Notes: a model not told the origin generated them from the letters alone. Positions 1-10,041 are shown, counted from the first letter of the stretch. The stretch: DNA of 64,000 nucleotides from Dryocola boscaweniae (GCF_025215095.1 NZ_JALHAP010000073.1:1-64000); one strand, 5' to 3'. Program-made: numbers and translations.

Positions 1-93
1 GCGCGCATCAGCCCCTGGGCGCGAGACGAGTTGGTCATCAAGCCCGGCCAGTGGCTATATGCACAAATCAAAAGCGTGTCGATAACCACCTGA
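1..93 (+). CDS. modC: ModC, molybdate ABC transporter ATP-binding subunit (3' end only)
   Basis: The first 31 codons of the window read in frame to a TGA and give a peptide ending [13 protein letters not shown], which matches the C-terminus of E. coli ModC as I know it. ModC is the cytoplasmic ATPase of the ModABC molybdate importer. Its last part is a molybdate-binding regulatory (TOBE/MOP) domain, and only that tail is present. The position just before ybhA and pgl is the same as in E. coli. The 5' part lies outside the window. Confidence 0.85.
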   Translation, partial: ARISPWARDELVIKPGQWLYAQIKSVSITT

Positions 94-195
94 CCGATTA
101 TGTCGGATGGGGCGGTGCTTATCCACCCTACTTTTATCCAACCTACGTCTGGATAAAAGTAGGGTGGATAAGCGTAGCGCCATCCACCGCTTTCT
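94..195. repeat. REP-type palindrome downstream of modC
   Basis: A near-perfect stem-loop occupies 117–173. Positions 117–140 are the exact reverse complement of 150–173, giving 24-bp arms and a 9-nt loop. The arms carry the core GTAGGGTGGATAAGC, followed by AGCGTAGCGCCATCCACC. The same core recurs at about 31.3, 38.6, 40.0 and 50.9 kb in this window. This is typical of enterobacterial REP/BIME elements. It lies between the convergent ends of modC and ybhA and may also end transcription from both sides. Confidence 0.75.
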
Positions 196-200
196 GAGCG

Positions 201-1019
201 CTACAGCAAGTACTTATAAATTGTTTCGGCAATGCCTGTTTCCAGATTGGTGCCGATCGCCACGTCCGCGCGGGCTTTAATGGCCTCGTCGGCGTTGCCC
301 ATCGCCACGCCAAGACCGGCGCTTTCCAGCATGCTCAGGTCGTTATAGTTATCGCCAAAAGCGATAACCTGGTCCATCGATAATCCTTCAGACTCAACCC
401 ACTGCGCCAGGCGCTTGCCTTTGCTGTTGCCGCTCTGCGCAATATCCACCTGATCGTGCCACGACCATTCGCAGGCCAGCCCCAACTGGCGTTCCACCGT
501 TTTTGCGAAGCGTTGCAGTTTAGGAATATCTGCATCGGTAAGGGCGAATTTCCAGATTGCATCCACGGTATGTGCCGCTTCACGCAGTGAATCCACATGG
601 CGAAACACCGGGCGCTGCGCTTCCGGCAGCGAAAGCGCCCAGTTTTCAGTACGAATTACGTGGCCTGTCGGGTGTTGATACAGCATGGCGTTATCGACGT
701 ACATCAGCCCGTGAACGTCGTGAGTATCGAGCAAATCAATAAGTTGAGTGGCTTGTTCGGCGTGCAGCGGATCGGCGTTCAGAACCTTTTTCGCATGATA
801 ATCATACAAATAAGTGCCATTACAGCAAATTGCAGGTGTATCTAAAGCCAGTGCCTGATAAAAAGGATGGATGGCAACATGATGGCGACCGGTCACGATA
901 ACGACTTTGAACCCTGCTTCGCGTGCGCGCTGTAACGCGCTCAGAGATTCAGGAAGAATGGATTTTTGTGGCGTCAGCAGGGTGCCGTCCAGATCAAGGG
1001 CGATTACTCGATAAGTCAT
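201..1019 (-). CDS. ybhA: YbhA, HAD-superfamily (Cof-type) phosphatase, pyridoxal phosphatase family
   Basis: The 272-residue protein matches the length of E. coli YbhA. HAD motif I (DLDGTLL) is at residues 9–15 with the nucleophile Asp9 and acid/base Asp11. A GNSKGKRL segment supplies the motif III lysine, and GDNYNDLSML near the C-terminus is motif IV. The C2B-type cap between them marks the Cof subfamily. E. coli YbhA dephosphorylates sugar phosphates and pyridoxal 5'-phosphate in the cytoplasm; that activity is inferred here from family membership. It is divergent from pgl, as in E. coli. Confidence 0.9.
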   Translation of the reverse strand: MTYRVIALDLDGTLLTPQKSILPESLSALQRAREAGFKVVIVTGRHHVAIHPFYQALALDTPAICCNGTYLYDYHAKKVLNADPLHAEQATQLIDLLDTHDVHGLMYVDNAMLYQHPTGHVIRTENWALSLPEAQRPVFRHVDSLREAAHTVDAIWKFALTDADIPKLQRFAKTVERQLGLACEWSWHDQVDIAQSGNSKGKRLAQWVESEGLSMDQVIAFGDNYNDLSMLESAGLGVAMGNADEAIKARADVAIGTNLETGIAETIYKYLL

Positions 1020-1160
1020 TTCAGGTTCCAGTCAAATTCAAGTCACAAGGTTTGAGCCGATGGTACACCGCCTGGGGCGTTGTTCAAAATTACGTCCCGA
1101 AGCGACAAAACGGGCTACCCTTGTGACTATCACTCGATACGTTGGGAGGAACGAGATTTC

Positions 1161-2159
1161 ATGAAACAAACAGTCTATACCGCCAGTCCCGAAAGCCAGC
1201 AGATCCACGTTTGGGCGCTGAGCTCACAGGGCGAACTCACCCTGGTGCAGGTTGTCGATGTTCCAGGCCAGGTTCAGCCGATGGTTATCAGTCCGGATAA
1301 ACGTTTCCTCTACGTGGGCGTGCGTCCGGAGTTTCGTGTGATTGCCTGGCGCATCACGCCAGACGACGGCCGTCTGACCGAAGCGGGCGTGGCCGCGCTG
1401 CCGGGCAGCCCAACGCATATTTCCACCGACCATCAGGGCAAATATCTGTTCAGCGCATCCTATAATTCCGGCTGCGTAAGCGTAACAAGCCTTGCTAACG
1501 ATGGCTTGCCTGGCGATACGGTATCGCTGGTGGAAGGTCTCGAAGGATGCCACTCCGCCAATATTTCACCGGATAACCGCACGCTGTGGGTGCCCGCGCT
1601 GAAACAGGATCGCATTTGCCTGTTTACGCTGTCTGACGATGGCGCGCTGGTCGCACAAAATCCGGCTGAGGTGGCAACGGTAGAAGGGGCAGGCCCGCGT
1701 CATATGGCTTTCCATCCTAACCAGCAATATGCTTACTGCGTTAATGAGCTGAACGGCTCCGTCGACGTATGGGAGCTTAAAGATCCGTACGGCAAAATTG
1801 AATGCGTGCAGACGCTTGATATCATGCCGCCGGACTTCTCAGATACCCGCTGGGCGGCGGATATCCACATCACGCCGGACGGTCGCCATCTCTATACCTG
1901 CGATCGTACCGCCAGCATCATTACCATCTTTAGCGTTTCTGAAGACGGCAGCGTGTTGGCCGTTGAAGGTTACCAGCCGACGGAAACCCAGCCACGCGGC
2001 TTTAATGTCGATCACAGCGGTAAATATCTGATTGCCGCAGGTCAGAAATCTCACCATATCGCGGTGTATCAAATTAACGGCGTGCAGGGGCTGTTAGAAG
2101 AGAAAGGGCGCTACGCGGTAGGGCAGGGGCCAATGTGGGTTGTGGTTAACGCGCACTGA
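1161..2159 (+). CDS. pgl: 6-phosphogluconolactonase
   Basis: The 332-residue protein opens [18 protein letters not shown] and is of the YbhE/Pgl seven-bladed beta-propeller lactonase family (E. coli Pgl has 331). It hydrolyses 6-phosphogluconolactone in the oxidative pentose phosphate pathway, in the cytosol. An upstream in-frame ATG at 1080 would add 27 unrelated residues. The start at 1161 is chosen because GGGAGGA lies about 10 nt before it and the length then fits the family. E. coli ybhD, ybhH, ybhI and ybhJ, which lie between pgl and ybhC there, are absent here. Confidence 0.93.
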   Translation: MKQTVYTASPESQQIHVWALSSQGELTLVQVVDVPGQVQPMVISPDKRFLYVGVRPEFRVIAWRITPDDGRLTEAGVAALPGSPTHISTDHQGKYLFSASYNSGCVSVTSLANDGLPGDTVSLVEGLEGCHSANISPDNRTLWVPALKQDRICLFTLSDDGALVAQNPAEVATVEGAGPRHMAFHPNQQYAYCVNELNGSVDVWELKDPYGKIECVQTLDIMPPDFSDTRWAADIHITPDGRHLYTCDRTASIITIFSVSEDGSVLAVEGYQPTETQPRGFNVDHSGKYLIAAGQKSHHIAVYQINGVQGLLEEKGRYAVGQGPMWVVVNAH

Positions 2160-2177
2160 TTAGCCTGATAGCACGAT

Positions 2178-2206
2178 AAAAAAACCTCGCGGCCGCGAGG
2201 TTTTTT
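2178..2206. terminator. Bidirectional terminator between pgl and ybhC
   Basis: A GC-rich hairpin (AACCTCGCGGCCGCGAGGTT) is flanked by an A-run on the left and a T-run on the right, so it can act as an intrinsic terminator on both strands. It sits between the convergent pgl and ybhC genes. Confidence 0.85.
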
Positions 2207-2225
2207 GTTTTAAAGCTTATGAGTT

Positions 2226-3524
2226 TTATTCGCCCGCAACCGGGCTGCCAACGCCGCGGTTGTTGAACTCCCACAGGCGGTTAGCGTTAGCATCATTCAG
2301 GTCGCGCTGAACGTTGCCTTTTTCATCTTTCGCACCGGTGTTGCCCGTAAACGGACGTTTAGAACCGGCAGCGTCGCCCCAGGGTTTTGTGGCATTAAAA
2401 CCTTCGTTAATCACGCTATCGCGAATAACCACCTGGCCGTTAGAAGTCTGACCGGCGGCATAACCGTTTTCAGAAGCTTCAACATCCCAGGCGCGGCCCA
2501 ACTGCGCTTCGTTATCGCCAGCGGCGGTAAAGCGGCTGTTAATAGCGAGGAAACCGTAGAACACGTTTGGCAGCGTCGCTGGCGCGAAGACATAGCCTTC
2601 CTGCGTGCGGCTGTTTACCAGGCGGAAATCGGTGTTATCGAACACCACCGCACCGCGCCCGGAAACCACATCCACGTCACCTTCGATGTAGCTGTTGGTT
2701 ACAAGTGTACGTGGCTGACGGTTGTCTAACAGGCGGTTTTGCACATCGCTGTTGGTTACGAATAAGGTGTTCTGGCGGCCCAGAAGATGAACATTGTTCA
2801 ACTGGACTTTATCGCCGTCGGTACGCAGCGCCACGGCCTGGTGGTTGCCAGCATCAACGCTGTCGCCCAGGGTGTTGGCGATGGTCAGGTTTTGCAACTG
2901 CAGACCGCTGTTCTGCGACCATACGGCGGCGGAACACATGATGCCGACGGTGGCCGAACGGCGGCTCTGGCAGCTATCAAACATATACCATGCCGGCTTG
3001 CCCGGCATGTATTTGCCCGACGGATTTACCGCGCGACGCCAGGTTGCGACATCGGTTTCGGAATCAAGCGGCATGGTGATTTTCACATCTGCGGCGTTAT
3101 CCGTTGTGCCGTACAGCGTCACGCTTCCGGAAGACGCCGGAATGTAAACGGTGCCTGGGTATTCGCCCGGCTGAATAGCGATGTACTGACGTGCGCTGCT
3201 ATGTTTCGCAATCGCCGCGTCAACCGCTGCCTGGATGGAAGTGTGCGTCACGCCCTCGCCGCCCGCAGCGCCAACCACGAAATCTGGCTGTTGCGGGATA
3301 CGAATGGACGACGGCGTCCACGGCGCTTCATCTTTATTCATGGAAGAGAAGTAACGCGCCTGAACAAAGTTCTGCGCTTCATCCGCCGATAAAATCGGGC
3401 GAGACTGGGTTCCCGGCGCCACCTGCGTGGATGGACGGTCTTCTGGCGGCGTTGAGCTACAGGCGCTCAACGCAACGGCAAAAGCGAGCGCTGCGGCCCG
3501 ACGAGTAACCGATAATGTGTTCAA
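2226..3524 (-). CDS. ybhC: YbhC, outer-membrane lipoprotein of the pectinesterase fold (acyl-CoA thioesterase family)
   Basis: The protein has 432 residues. Its N-terminal signal ends in the lipobox LSAC (about residues 19–22), so it is a lipoprotein. The body is a pectin-methylesterase-like right-handed beta-helix. Family motifs are recognisable but altered: NHQAVALR is kept, the usual QDTL is GRQNTL so the first catalytic Asp is Asn, GDVDVVSG keeps the second Asp, and LGRAW stands for LGRPW. E. coli YbhC shows the same substitution and is reported as a thioesterase, so pectin cleavage is unlikely. The start follows an AAGGAG about 9 nt upstream. Confidence 0.9.
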   Translation of the reverse strand: MNTLSVTRRAAALAFAVALSACSSTPPEDRPSTQVAPGTQSRPILSADEAQNFVQARYFSSMNKDEAPWTPSSIRIPQQPDFVVGAAGGEGVTHTSIQAAVDAAIAKHSSARQYIAIQPGEYPGTVYIPASSGSVTLYGTTDNAADVKITMPLDSETDVATWRRAVNPSGKYMPGKPAWYMFDSCQSRRSATVGIMCSAAVWSQNSGLQLQNLTIANTLGDSVDAGNHQAVALRTDGDKVQLNNVHLLGRQNTLFVTNSDVQNRLLDNRQPRTLVTNSYIEGDVDVVSGRGAVVFDNTDFRLVNSRTQEGYVFAPATLPNVFYGFLAINSRFTAAGDNEAQLGRAWDVEASENGYAAGQTSNGQVVIRDSVINEGFNATKPWGDAAGSKRPFTGNTGAKDEKGNVQRDLNDANANRLWEFNNRGVGSPVAGE

Positions 3525-3639
3525 GGGTTGCTCCTTGCTGTGGGGTTGAAAAAGGGGGTGTCCTCAAGGCCTGCATTTTTATACTAAGTTGAGCGAAACG
3601 GGAAGCCGATTGTGCAACTCGGCTTCATAAAAGGTGGGA

Positions 3640-4116
3640 TTAACTGAACATCGCAGTAATGGAGGCGCTTCCTAACGAGTGAAAATGGACGTTAAAACCG
3701 ACCATGGCACCGGATGCGTTTTCATCGACATCCAGTTTTTCAACGTCCAGCGCGTGAACGGTGAAAATATAACGGTGCGTTTCGCCTTTCGGCGGAGCCG
3801 CGCCGCCGTAACCCGCCTTGCCGAAGTCCGTGCGCGTCTGAACGGCGGGTTCAGGAAGTTCTACCAAATCAGAGCCGGAACCCTGCGGCAATACGCGAGT
3901 ACCAGCGGGCAGGTTTGCCACCACCCAGTGCCACCAGCCTGAACCGGTTGGCGCATCCGGATCGTAGCAGGTCACCACAAAGCTCTTCGTACCTGCCGGC
4001 ACCTCATCCCATGCAAGATGCGGGGAAATATTGTCGCCTTCATAACCCATGCCGTTAAAGACATGGCGGGAAGGGAGCTTTTCACCTTCTTGAATGTCTT
4101 TGCTAATCAGTTTCAT
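3640..4116 (-). CDS. ybhB: YbhB, PEBP/RKIP-family protein
   Basis: The 158-residue cytoplasmic protein carries the phosphatidylethanolamine-binding-protein signature DPDAPT (residues 52–57) and WHWVVANLP (62–70). E. coli YbhB is the same length. Members bind small phosphorylated or anionic ligands; the cellular role in bacteria is unclear. It lies 15 bp downstream of a DJ-1/PfpI gene in the same direction, so the two may be co-transcribed. E. coli has ybhB next to bioA without that extra gene. Confidence 0.9.
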   Translation of the reverse strand: MKLISKDIQEGEKLPSRHVFNGMGYEGDNISPHLAWDEVPAGTKSFVVTCYDPDAPTGSGWWHWVVANLPAGTRVLPQGSGSDLVELPEPAVQTRTDFGKAGYGGAAPPKGETHRYIFTVHALDVEKLDVDENASGAMVGFNVHFHSLGSASITAMFS

Positions 4117-4131
4117 AACCGCTCCTTGAGA

Positions 4132-4812
4132 TTACAGATCGAGTAGTTTCAGCAATTCTTCGGCGGCAACGGTGGAAGAGGCGGGATTTTGCCCGGTGAC
4201 CAGATGCCCATCGACAACGGCATATTCGCCCCAGTCGTCGGTACGTTCAAACAGGCCGCCTGCTTTTTTCAGCTCATCTTCGACCAGGAAAGGCACGATG
4301 GCCGTTAATCCAACGCCTTCTTCTTCGCTATTGGTAAATCCCGTAACGCGTTTGCCCTTCACCAGCGCTGTACCTTCCGGGGTTTTCACCTGGCGCAGCA
4401 CGCCCGGCGCATGGCAAACCGCGGCAACGGGTTTACCGGTCGCCCAGAACTGTTCAATCAGTTTAATGGAATGCGGATCCTGAGCCAGATCCCACAGCGG
4501 GCCGTGGCCGCCTGGGTAGAACACAGCATCAAAGCTCTCTGCATTGAGGGAATCGAGCCTGCGCGTGTTCGCCAGTAAGTTTTGCGCGGCAACATCGCTG
4601 CGAAAGCGGCGGGTGCTGTCGGTTTGCGCATCCGGCTCGTCACTTTTGGGATCGAGCGGCGGCTGCCCGCCTTTGGGGGATGCGAGCGTTACTTCAAGTC
4701 CGGCATCATGAAAGACGTAATAAGGTGCGGCAAATTCTTCAAGCCAGAAGCCGGTAGGTTTGCCCGTATCACCGAGTTGATTGTGCGAGGTTAGCACCAT
4801 GAGGATTTTCAT
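4132..4812 (-). CDS. DJ-1/PfpI-family protein (type 1 glutamine amidotransferase-like, chaperone/glyoxalase type)
   Basis: The 226-residue protein has a DJ-1/PfpI fold. The nucleophile elbow AVCHAPG places Cys133 followed by His134, a conserved acidic residue lies at Glu25 (FWLEEF), and YPGGHGPLWD spans 99–108. These features are typical of Hsp31-like glyoxalase III/deglycase relatives. The start at 4812 (MKILMVLTSH) is preferred over an upstream ATG because a GGGAGAAG ribosome site precedes it and the upstream residues are not family-like. It is an addition relative to E. coli, placed between ybhB and bioA. The substrate is unknown, and detoxification of reactive aldehydes is the likeliest role. 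Confidence 0.85.
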   Translation of the reverse strand: MKILMVLTSHNQLGDTGKPTGFWLEEFAAPYYVFHDAGLEVTLASPKGGQPPLDPKSDEPDAQTDSTRRFRSDVAAQNLLANTRRLDSLNAESFDAVFYPGGHGPLWDLAQDPHSIKLIEQFWATGKPVAAVCHAPGVLRQVKTPEGTALVKGKRVTGFTNSEEEGVGLTAIVPFLVEDELKKAGGLFERTDDWGEYAVVDGHLVTGQNPASSTVAAEELLKLLDL

Positions 4813-4882
4813 TTGCTTCTCCCTGTTGGGCGCATGAAAAGATCTTCGAAGTGTAGTGCATCCTTGCACGGGCTGCTGGCGG

Positions 4883-6172
4883 CTAGTTCCTAAAGAAGGC
4901 CGGATTTTCGACGGCTTTTGCCACCGCGTCGATAAGTTTTGCAAGCTGTTCGCGACTGATAATGTACGGCGGCATCAGGTAAATCAGTCGACCAAAGGGA
5001 CGAATCCATACGCCTTGCTCCACAAAGAAAGCCTGAAGCGCTGCCATATTTACCGGCTGACAAGTTTCCACTACGCCAATTGCGCCAAGCACGCGCACGT
5101 CCGCCACCTGTTCGCATCTCTTCAGGGGCTCAAGCCCTGCTAATAGCTGGTGTTCAATATCTTTAACCTGCTGCCGCCATGCGCCTTCTTCCAGCAGCGC
5201 CAGGCTTTCAGCCGCTACCGCACAGGCTAATGGATTGCCCATAAACGTGGGGCCATGCATAAAGCAGCCCGCCTCGCCGTTGCTGATGGTTTCGGCTATA
5301 TGGCGCGTGGCAAGCGTCGCTGAAAGCGTCATGGTTCCTCCCGTCAGCGCTTTACCCAGGCACATGATGTCCGGCGCAATGTCTGCATGTTCACAGGCAA
5401 AAAGCTTCCCGGTGCGACCAAAACCGGTGGCGATTTCGTCGGCGATAAGCAAAATTCCTTCGCGGTCGCACATGCGGCGAATGCGCTTCAGCCATTCCGG
5501 GTGATAGAAACGCATCCCGCCTGCGCCCTGTACGACAGGCTCCAGAATCACCGCCGCAATTTCCTGACGATGGGCCGCCATCAGACGCGCGAAAGGAACG
5601 ATATCCATCTCATCCCACTCGTCGTCAAAACCGCATTGCGGAGCAGGGGCGAACAGGTGTTCCGGAAGATAACCCTGCCAGAGGCTGTGCATGGAGTTAT
5701 CAGGATCGCACACCGACATGGCGCCGAACGTATCGCCGTGGTAGCCGTGGCGGAAAGTCAAAAAGCGCTGGCGCGGCTCGCCTTTGGCGTGCCAGTACTG
5801 CAACGCCATTTTCATTGCCACTTCTACCGCGACAGAGCCTGAATCTGCCAGAAAAACGCATTCGAGCGGATCAGGCGTCATTGCAATCAGCCTGCGGCAA
5901 AGCGCCACCGCCGCGGGGTGGGTAATGCCGCCAAACATCACGTGCGACATCACGTCAATCTGGTTTTTCATCGCCTGGTTCAGGCGAGGGTGGTTATAGC
6001 CGTGAATGGCCGCCCACCATGAAGACATGCCGTCAACCAGCGGCGTGCCGTCAGCAAGATTCAGCTCGCAGCCGGCAGCCGAAACCACCGGATAAACCGG
6101 TAGCGGCTGGGTCATGGAAGTGTAGGGGTGCCAGATATGTTGTTGGTCGAACGTTAAATCAGCAGGCGTCAT
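4883..6172 (-). CDS. bioA: Adenosylmethionine–8-amino-7-oxononanoate aminotransferase
   Basis: The 429-residue class-III aminotransferase is the length of E. coli BioA. It converts KAPA to DAPA with S-adenosylmethionine as amino donor, in the cytosol. The PLP-binding lysine lies in LGKALTGG, preceded by the cofactor aspartate in [12 protein letters not shown]. It is transcribed away from bioB across the shared operator at 6179–6216, which places it under BirA repression. Confidence 0.96.
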   Translation of the reverse strand: MTPADLTFDQQHIWHPYTSMTQPLPVYPVVSAAGCELNLADGTPLVDGMSSWWAAIHGYNHPRLNQAMKNQIDVMSHVMFGGITHPAAVALCRRLIAMTPDPLECVFLADSGSVAVEVAMKMALQYWHAKGEPRQRFLTFRHGYHGDTFGAMSVCDPDNSMHSLWQGYLPEHLFAPAPQCGFDDEWDEMDIVPFARLMAAHRQEIAAVILEPVVQGAGGMRFYHPEWLKRIRRMCDREGILLIADEIATGFGRTGKLFACEHADIAPDIMCLGKALTGGTMTLSATLATRHIAETISNGEAGCFMHGPTFMGNPLACAVAAESLALLEEGAWRQQVKDIEHQLLAGLEPLKRCEQVADVRVLGAIGVVETCQPVNMAALQAFFVEQGVWIRPFGRLIYLMPPYIISREQLAKLIDAVAKAVENPAFFRN

Positions 6173-6178
6173 AAGGCG

Positions 6179-6216
6179 ACTTGTAAACCATTTTAAAAAG
6201 ATTTAGGTTTACAAGT
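6179..6216. promoter_or_regulatory. bio operator (BirA-biotinyl-AMP binding site) between bioA and bioB
   Basis: Perfect 11-bp inverted repeats ACTTGTAAACC (6179–6189) and GGTTTACAAGT (6206–6216) are separated by 16 bp. The arms match the E. coli bio operator, to which the BirA dimer binds and represses both divergent promoters. The face-to-face bioA and bioB promoters must overlap this element. Confidence 0.92.
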
Positions 6217-6262
6217 ATAACGTCAATCAACGGCTAACAACACCCCCTTTTGGAGACGCCCC

Positions 6263-7303
6263 ATGGCTCACCACGCTCGCTGGTCAATGTCGCAGGTCAC
6301 TGCTTTATTTGAAAAACCTTTCCTCGAACTGCTGTTTGAAGCGCAGCAGGTTCACCGTCAGCACTTCGATCCTCGCCACGTGCAGGTCAGTACGCTGCTG
6401 TCGATAAAAACCGGCGCCTGCCCGGAAGACTGTAAATATTGCCCGCAAAGCGCACGCTATAAAACTGGCCTGGAATCCGAGCGCCTGATGGAAGTCGAAC
6501 AGGTGCTGGATTCCGCCCGCAAGGCGCGTAACGCGGGCTCAACTCGTTTTTGCATGGGAGCTGCCTGGAAAAACCCCAACGACCGCGATATGCCTTACCT
6601 TGAGCAAATGGTGCAGGGCGTGCGCGAAATGGGGCTGGAAACCTGCATGACGCTCGGCACGTTAACCGATGCTCAGGCGCAGCGCCTGGCGGCGGCCGGG
6701 CTGGATTATTACAACCACAACCTTGATACCTCCCCGGAATTTTACGGCAACATTATCACCACGCGTACCTACCAGGAACGTCTGGATACGCTCGATAAAG
6801 TGCGCGATGCGGGGATCAAGGTTTGCTCCGGCGGTATTGTCGGGCTGGGTGAAACCGTGAAAGATCGCGCTGGGTTACTGCTTCAGCTTGCCAACCTGCC
6901 AACGCCGCCGGAAAGCGTGCCGATCAACATGCTGGTAAAAGTGAAAGGCACGCCGCTTGCGGATAACGACGACGTGGACGCGTTTGATTTTATCCGCACT
7001 ATCGCCGTTGCGCGCATCATGATGCCGACCTCGTTTGTGCGTCTCTCTGCGGGCCGTGAGCAAATGAGCGAGCAGACTCAGGCTATGTGCTTTATGGCCG
7101 GTGCGAACTCCGTCTTCTACGGCTGCAAACTCCTCACCACGCCAAATCCTGAAGAAGATAAAGATTTGCAACTGTTCCGTAAGCTGGGCCTGAATCCGCA
7201 GCAAACCACCACCGACGCAGGCGATAACGAGCAGCAGCAAAAGCTGGCTTCTCAGTTGCTTACGGCGGATACGGACAAGTATTACAACGCGGCGGCGGTA
7301 TGA
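6263..7303 (+). CDS. bioB: Biotin synthase
   Basis: The 346-residue radical-SAM enzyme is identical in length to E. coli BioB. The [4Fe-4S] motif CPEDCKYC gives Cys53, Cys57 and Cys60. It inserts sulfur into dethiobiotin, using the auxiliary [2Fe-2S] cluster whose ligands lie further along the barrel. It is first in bioBFCD. Its stop overlaps the bioF start (ATGA at 7300–7303), so translation is probably coupled. Confidence 0.97.
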   Translation: MAHHARWSMSQVTALFEKPFLELLFEAQQVHRQHFDPRHVQVSTLLSIKTGACPEDCKYCPQSARYKTGLESERLMEVEQVLDSARKARNAGSTRFCMGAAWKNPNDRDMPYLEQMVQGVREMGLETCMTLGTLTDAQAQRLAAAGLDYYNHNLDTSPEFYGNIITTRTYQERLDTLDKVRDAGIKVCSGGIVGLGETVKDRAGLLLQLANLPTPPESVPINMLVKVKGTPLADNDDVDAFDFIRTIAVARIMMPTSFVRLSAGREQMSEQTQAMCFMAGANSVFYGCKLLTTPNPEEDKDLQLFRKLGLNPQQTTTDAGDNEQQQKLASQLLTADTDKYYNAAAV

Positions 7304-8451
7304 GCTGGCAGCAGCGCATCGAGCAGCATCTTGCACAAAGGTGTGCCAGCGATAGCTTACGTACCCGCCAGGTAAACGAATCAGGGAGCGGACGCTTTTT
7401 AGTCCATAACGGGAAGCGGCATCTTAACTTTTCCAGTAATGATTATCTGGGGTTAAGCCAACATCCGGAGATTGTTCGTGCCTGGCAAAAAGGCGCTGAA
7501 CGTTATGGCGTCGGCAGCGGTGGTTCGGGTCATGTTACGGGTTACAGCTCCGCACATCATCTGCTGGAAAACGAGCTTGCGCAGTGGCTGGGCTATCCGC
7601 GAGCGTTAGGATTTATCTCCGGATTCGCCGCCAATCAGGCGGTGATCGCGGCGCTGGCGCAAAAGCAGGATCGCATTCTGGCAGACAAACTCAGCCACGC
7701 CTCCTTGCTTGAAGCGGCGATGTTAAGCCCTGCGCAATTGCGACGCTTCGCGCATAACGACGTTCAGGCGCTTGCGGATTTACTGGCTATTCCATGTGAA
7801 GGCCAGCAACTGGTTATCACCGAGGGAGTATTCAGCATGGATGGCGACCAGGCTCCTCTCGGCGAGATTGCTGAGGCCACTCGTCGCGCGGGCGGCTGGC
7901 TGATGGTCGACGATGCGCATGGCATTGGCGTGCTTGGCGAAGAAGGGCGAGGAAGCGCTTACCAGCAGCGAATCAAACCTGATTTACTGGTGATCACTTT
8001 CGGTAAGGCCTTTGGCGTAAGCGGCGCGGCGGTGTTGTGCAGCGATGACGTAGCCGATTATCTGCTGCAGTTTGCCCGTCATCTGATTTACAGCACGGCC
8101 ATGCCTCCCGCCCAGGCCTGTGCGCTATCAGCGGCGCTGGACGTGATTCGCAAAGGGGATGAAAGACGCTCCCGGCTACGCGACAACATTGCTGATTTCC
8201 GGCGTGAAGCGGCACAGCTCCCGCTCGGGTTGATCAACTCACATACCGCGATTCAACCGCTGATCGTTGGCGAGAATGCCCGCACGCTTAGCCTTGCTGC
8301 TCGTTTGCGCGAGCGTGGATTCTGGCTCACGGCCATTCGTCCCCCCACAGTCCCGACGGGCAGCGCGCGTTTACGCGTAACGCTTACCGCCGAACATACC
8401 CGCGAGGACATCGAAGCGCTGCTGGAGGCTCTTCATGATGAAACCCGTTAA
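7300..8451 (+). CDS. bioF: 8-amino-7-oxononanoate synthase
   Basis: The 383-residue alpha-oxoamine synthase has its PLP lysine in [10 protein letters not shown] and a [10 protein letters not shown] cofactor segment. It condenses pimeloyl-ACP with alanine to KAPA. E. coli BioF has 384 residues. It overlaps bioB by 4 bp and bioC by 17 bp, in keeping with a tightly packed operon. Confidence 0.96.
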   Translation: MSWQQRIEQHLAQRCASDSLRTRQVNESGSGRFLVHNGKRHLNFSSNDYLGLSQHPEIVRAWQKGAERYGVGSGGSGHVTGYSSAHHLLENELAQWLGYPRALGFISGFAANQAVIAALAQKQDRILADKLSHASLLEAAMLSPAQLRRFAHNDVQALADLLAIPCEGQQLVITEGVFSMDGDQAPLGEIAEATRRAGGWLMVDDAHGIGVLGEEGRGSAYQQRIKPDLLVITFGKAFGVSGAAVLCSDDVADYLLQFARHLIYSTAMPPAQACALSAALDVIRKGDERRSRLRDNIADFRREAAQLPLGLINSHTAIQPLIVGENARTLSLAARLRERGFWLTAIRPPTVPTGSARLRVTLTAEHTREDIEALLEALHDETR

Positions 8452-9193
8452 TAAACTGGCGGTGGCGCAGGCTTTTGGGCGCGCGGCAAACACCTATGAC
8501 GATTTTTCCGAACTTCAGCGCATCAGCGGAAACCAGCTTATAAGCCGTCTCGCCAGGCGCGAGTTCGCGCAGGTGCTGGATGCCGGGTGCGGCACGGGCT
8601 GGTTCAGCCGCTACTGGAAAGCGCAGGGCTGCCATGTTACGGCTCTCGATCTGTCGGCAAAAATGTTGAACCACGCCCGCGGACAGCGGGCGGCAAATAG
8701 CTACCTTGAGGGCGATATAGAGGCGCTGCCGCTGCCAAATGAACAAGTGTCGCTGGCCTGGAGCAATCTTGCAGTGCAGTGGTGCGGCGATTTACGCAAG
8801 GGATTAAGCGAGCTTTACCGCGTGACTCGTCCGGGCGGATGCGTTGCGTTTACAACGATAGCCGCAGGCTCGCTCCCGGAGCTGCATGCGGCCTGGCAGG
8901 CGGTGGATAAAAGGGCGCATGCCAATAATTTTTTGTCTTTAAATGAAATTGAAACGGCCTGCGACGGCTGGCGTATATCGCTTCATGCCGGGCAGGTAAC
9001 GCAGAGCTTTCCGGATGTTATGAGCGCCATGCGCACGCTTAAAGGCGTTGGCGCGACGCATCTTCACGAAGGCCGAAAAAGCTCGCTGATGACGCGCCAA
9101 CAGTTGCAGCGTCTTAGTCTTGCCTGGCCGCAGCGTGATGGAAAATTCCCGCTTAGCTGGCAACTTGTTTCTGGAGTTATTGAACGTGATTAG
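8435..9193 (+). CDS. bioC: Malonyl-ACP O-methyltransferase
   Basis: The 252-residue class I SAM methyltransferase contains the motif LDAGCGTGW and the conserved block [10 protein letters not shown] known from E. coli BioC. It methylates the free carboxyl of malonyl-ACP so that the fatty-acid machinery can build pimelate. The start is inside the end of bioF (ATG ATG at 8435), and either ATG may be used. It diverges from the E. coli protein more than BioB or BioF do. Confidence 0.93.
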   Translation: MMKPVNKLAVAQAFGRAANTYDDFSELQRISGNQLISRLARREFAQVLDAGCGTGWFSRYWKAQGCHVTALDLSAKMLNHARGQRAANSYLEGDIEALPLPNEQVSLAWSNLAVQWCGDLRKGLSELYRVTRPGGCVAFTTIAAGSLPELHAAWQAVDKRAHANNFLSLNEIETACDGWRISLHAGQVTQSFPDVMSAMRTLKGVGATHLHEGRKSSLMTRQQLQRLSLAWPQRDGKFPLSWQLVSGVIERD

Positions 9194-9869
9194 AAAATGG
9201 TTTGTTACCGGAACCGATACCGAAGTGGGAAAAACCGTGGCGAGCTGTGCCTTGCTGCAGGCGGCGGCGCAGGCGGGATTTCAGACCGTGGGCTACAAGC
9301 CCGTCGCCTCCGGAAGCGAAATGACGCCGGAAGGTATCCGTAACGGTGACGCGCTTGCTCTGCAGCGCAACAGCAACGTGCCTCTTAGCTATGAACAGGT
9401 TAATCCGCTGGCCTTTCTTGAGCCGACCTCTCCGCACATTATCAGCGCGGAGGAAGGTCGGCCTGTTGAGTTTTCAGCGCTCTCTGCGGGCCTGCAGGCG
9501 CTTTCGAAACTCGGGAACTGGGTACAGGTGGAAGGGGCTGGCGGGTGGTTTACTCCGCTTTCCGAATCCACGACTTTTGCTGACTGGGTGGTCAAAGAAA
9601 AACTGCCGGTCATTCTCGTGGTGGGCGTAAGGCTTGGCTGCATTAACCACGCGATGTTAACTGCTCATGCGATAAAAAGCGCCGGGCTGCCGTTGGCAGG
9701 CTGGATTGCAAACGATGTCCAGCCGACGGGCAAACGGCACGCTGAATACATTGCGACGCTCAGGAAAGTGCTGCCGGCACCGATGCTCGGGGAAATCCCC
9801 TGGCTTGCGGAGCTGGATGAAAAAACGGTTCTCGGCAATTACCTCGATTTATCCCCTCTTGCGGCTTAG
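9186..9869 (+). CDS. bioD: Dethiobiotin synthetase (GTG start)
   Basis: The 227-residue protein has the P-loop GTDTEVGKT at residues 9–17 and the family blocks EGAGGWFTPLS and NDVQPTGKRH. It closes the ureido ring of DAPA with CO2 and ATP. An ATG at 9120 would add 22 unrelated residues inside bioC. The GTG at 9186, overlapping the bioC stop by 8 bp, gives an N-terminus that aligns with E. coli BioD (225 residues) and is preferred. Confidence 0.93.
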   Translation: MIRKWFVTGTDTEVGKTVASCALLQAAAQAGFQTVGYKPVASGSEMTPEGIRNGDALALQRNSNVPLSYEQVNPLAFLEPTSPHIISAEEGRPVEFSALSAGLQALSKLGNWVQVEGAGGWFTPLSESTTFADWVVKEKLPVILVVGVRLGCINHAMLTAHAIKSAGLPLAGWIANDVQPTGKRHAEYIATLRKVLPAPMLGEIPWLAELDEKTVLGNYLDLSPLAA

Positions 9870-9897
9870 GTCGCGTTTTTTCTCTGCATAACTGCAA

Positions 9898-9924
9898 CGC
9901 CCGAAATTTACTTCGGGCGTTTTT
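9898..9924 (+). terminator. Intrinsic terminator after bioD
   Basis: The arms CGCCCGAA (9898–9905) and TTCGGGCG (9912–9919) are followed by a T-run, about 30 nt after the bioD stop. It ends the bioBFCD transcript. Confidence 0.88.
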
Positions 9925-10041
9925 CCATAACGGCTCATTCGCTAAAGCAAACCCTGTCGCAATGCTTCAATACAGGCTAAATTATCTGCACTTTTTGTTG
10001 TCATGTGACAACCATTTGTGGAATGATAATCAGGAGGATTT

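Noticed and set aside
2226..3524. ybhC as a functional pectin methylesterase
   Set aside because: One catalytic Asp is replaced by Asn, and the protein is a lipoprotein matching E. coli YbhC in full length.
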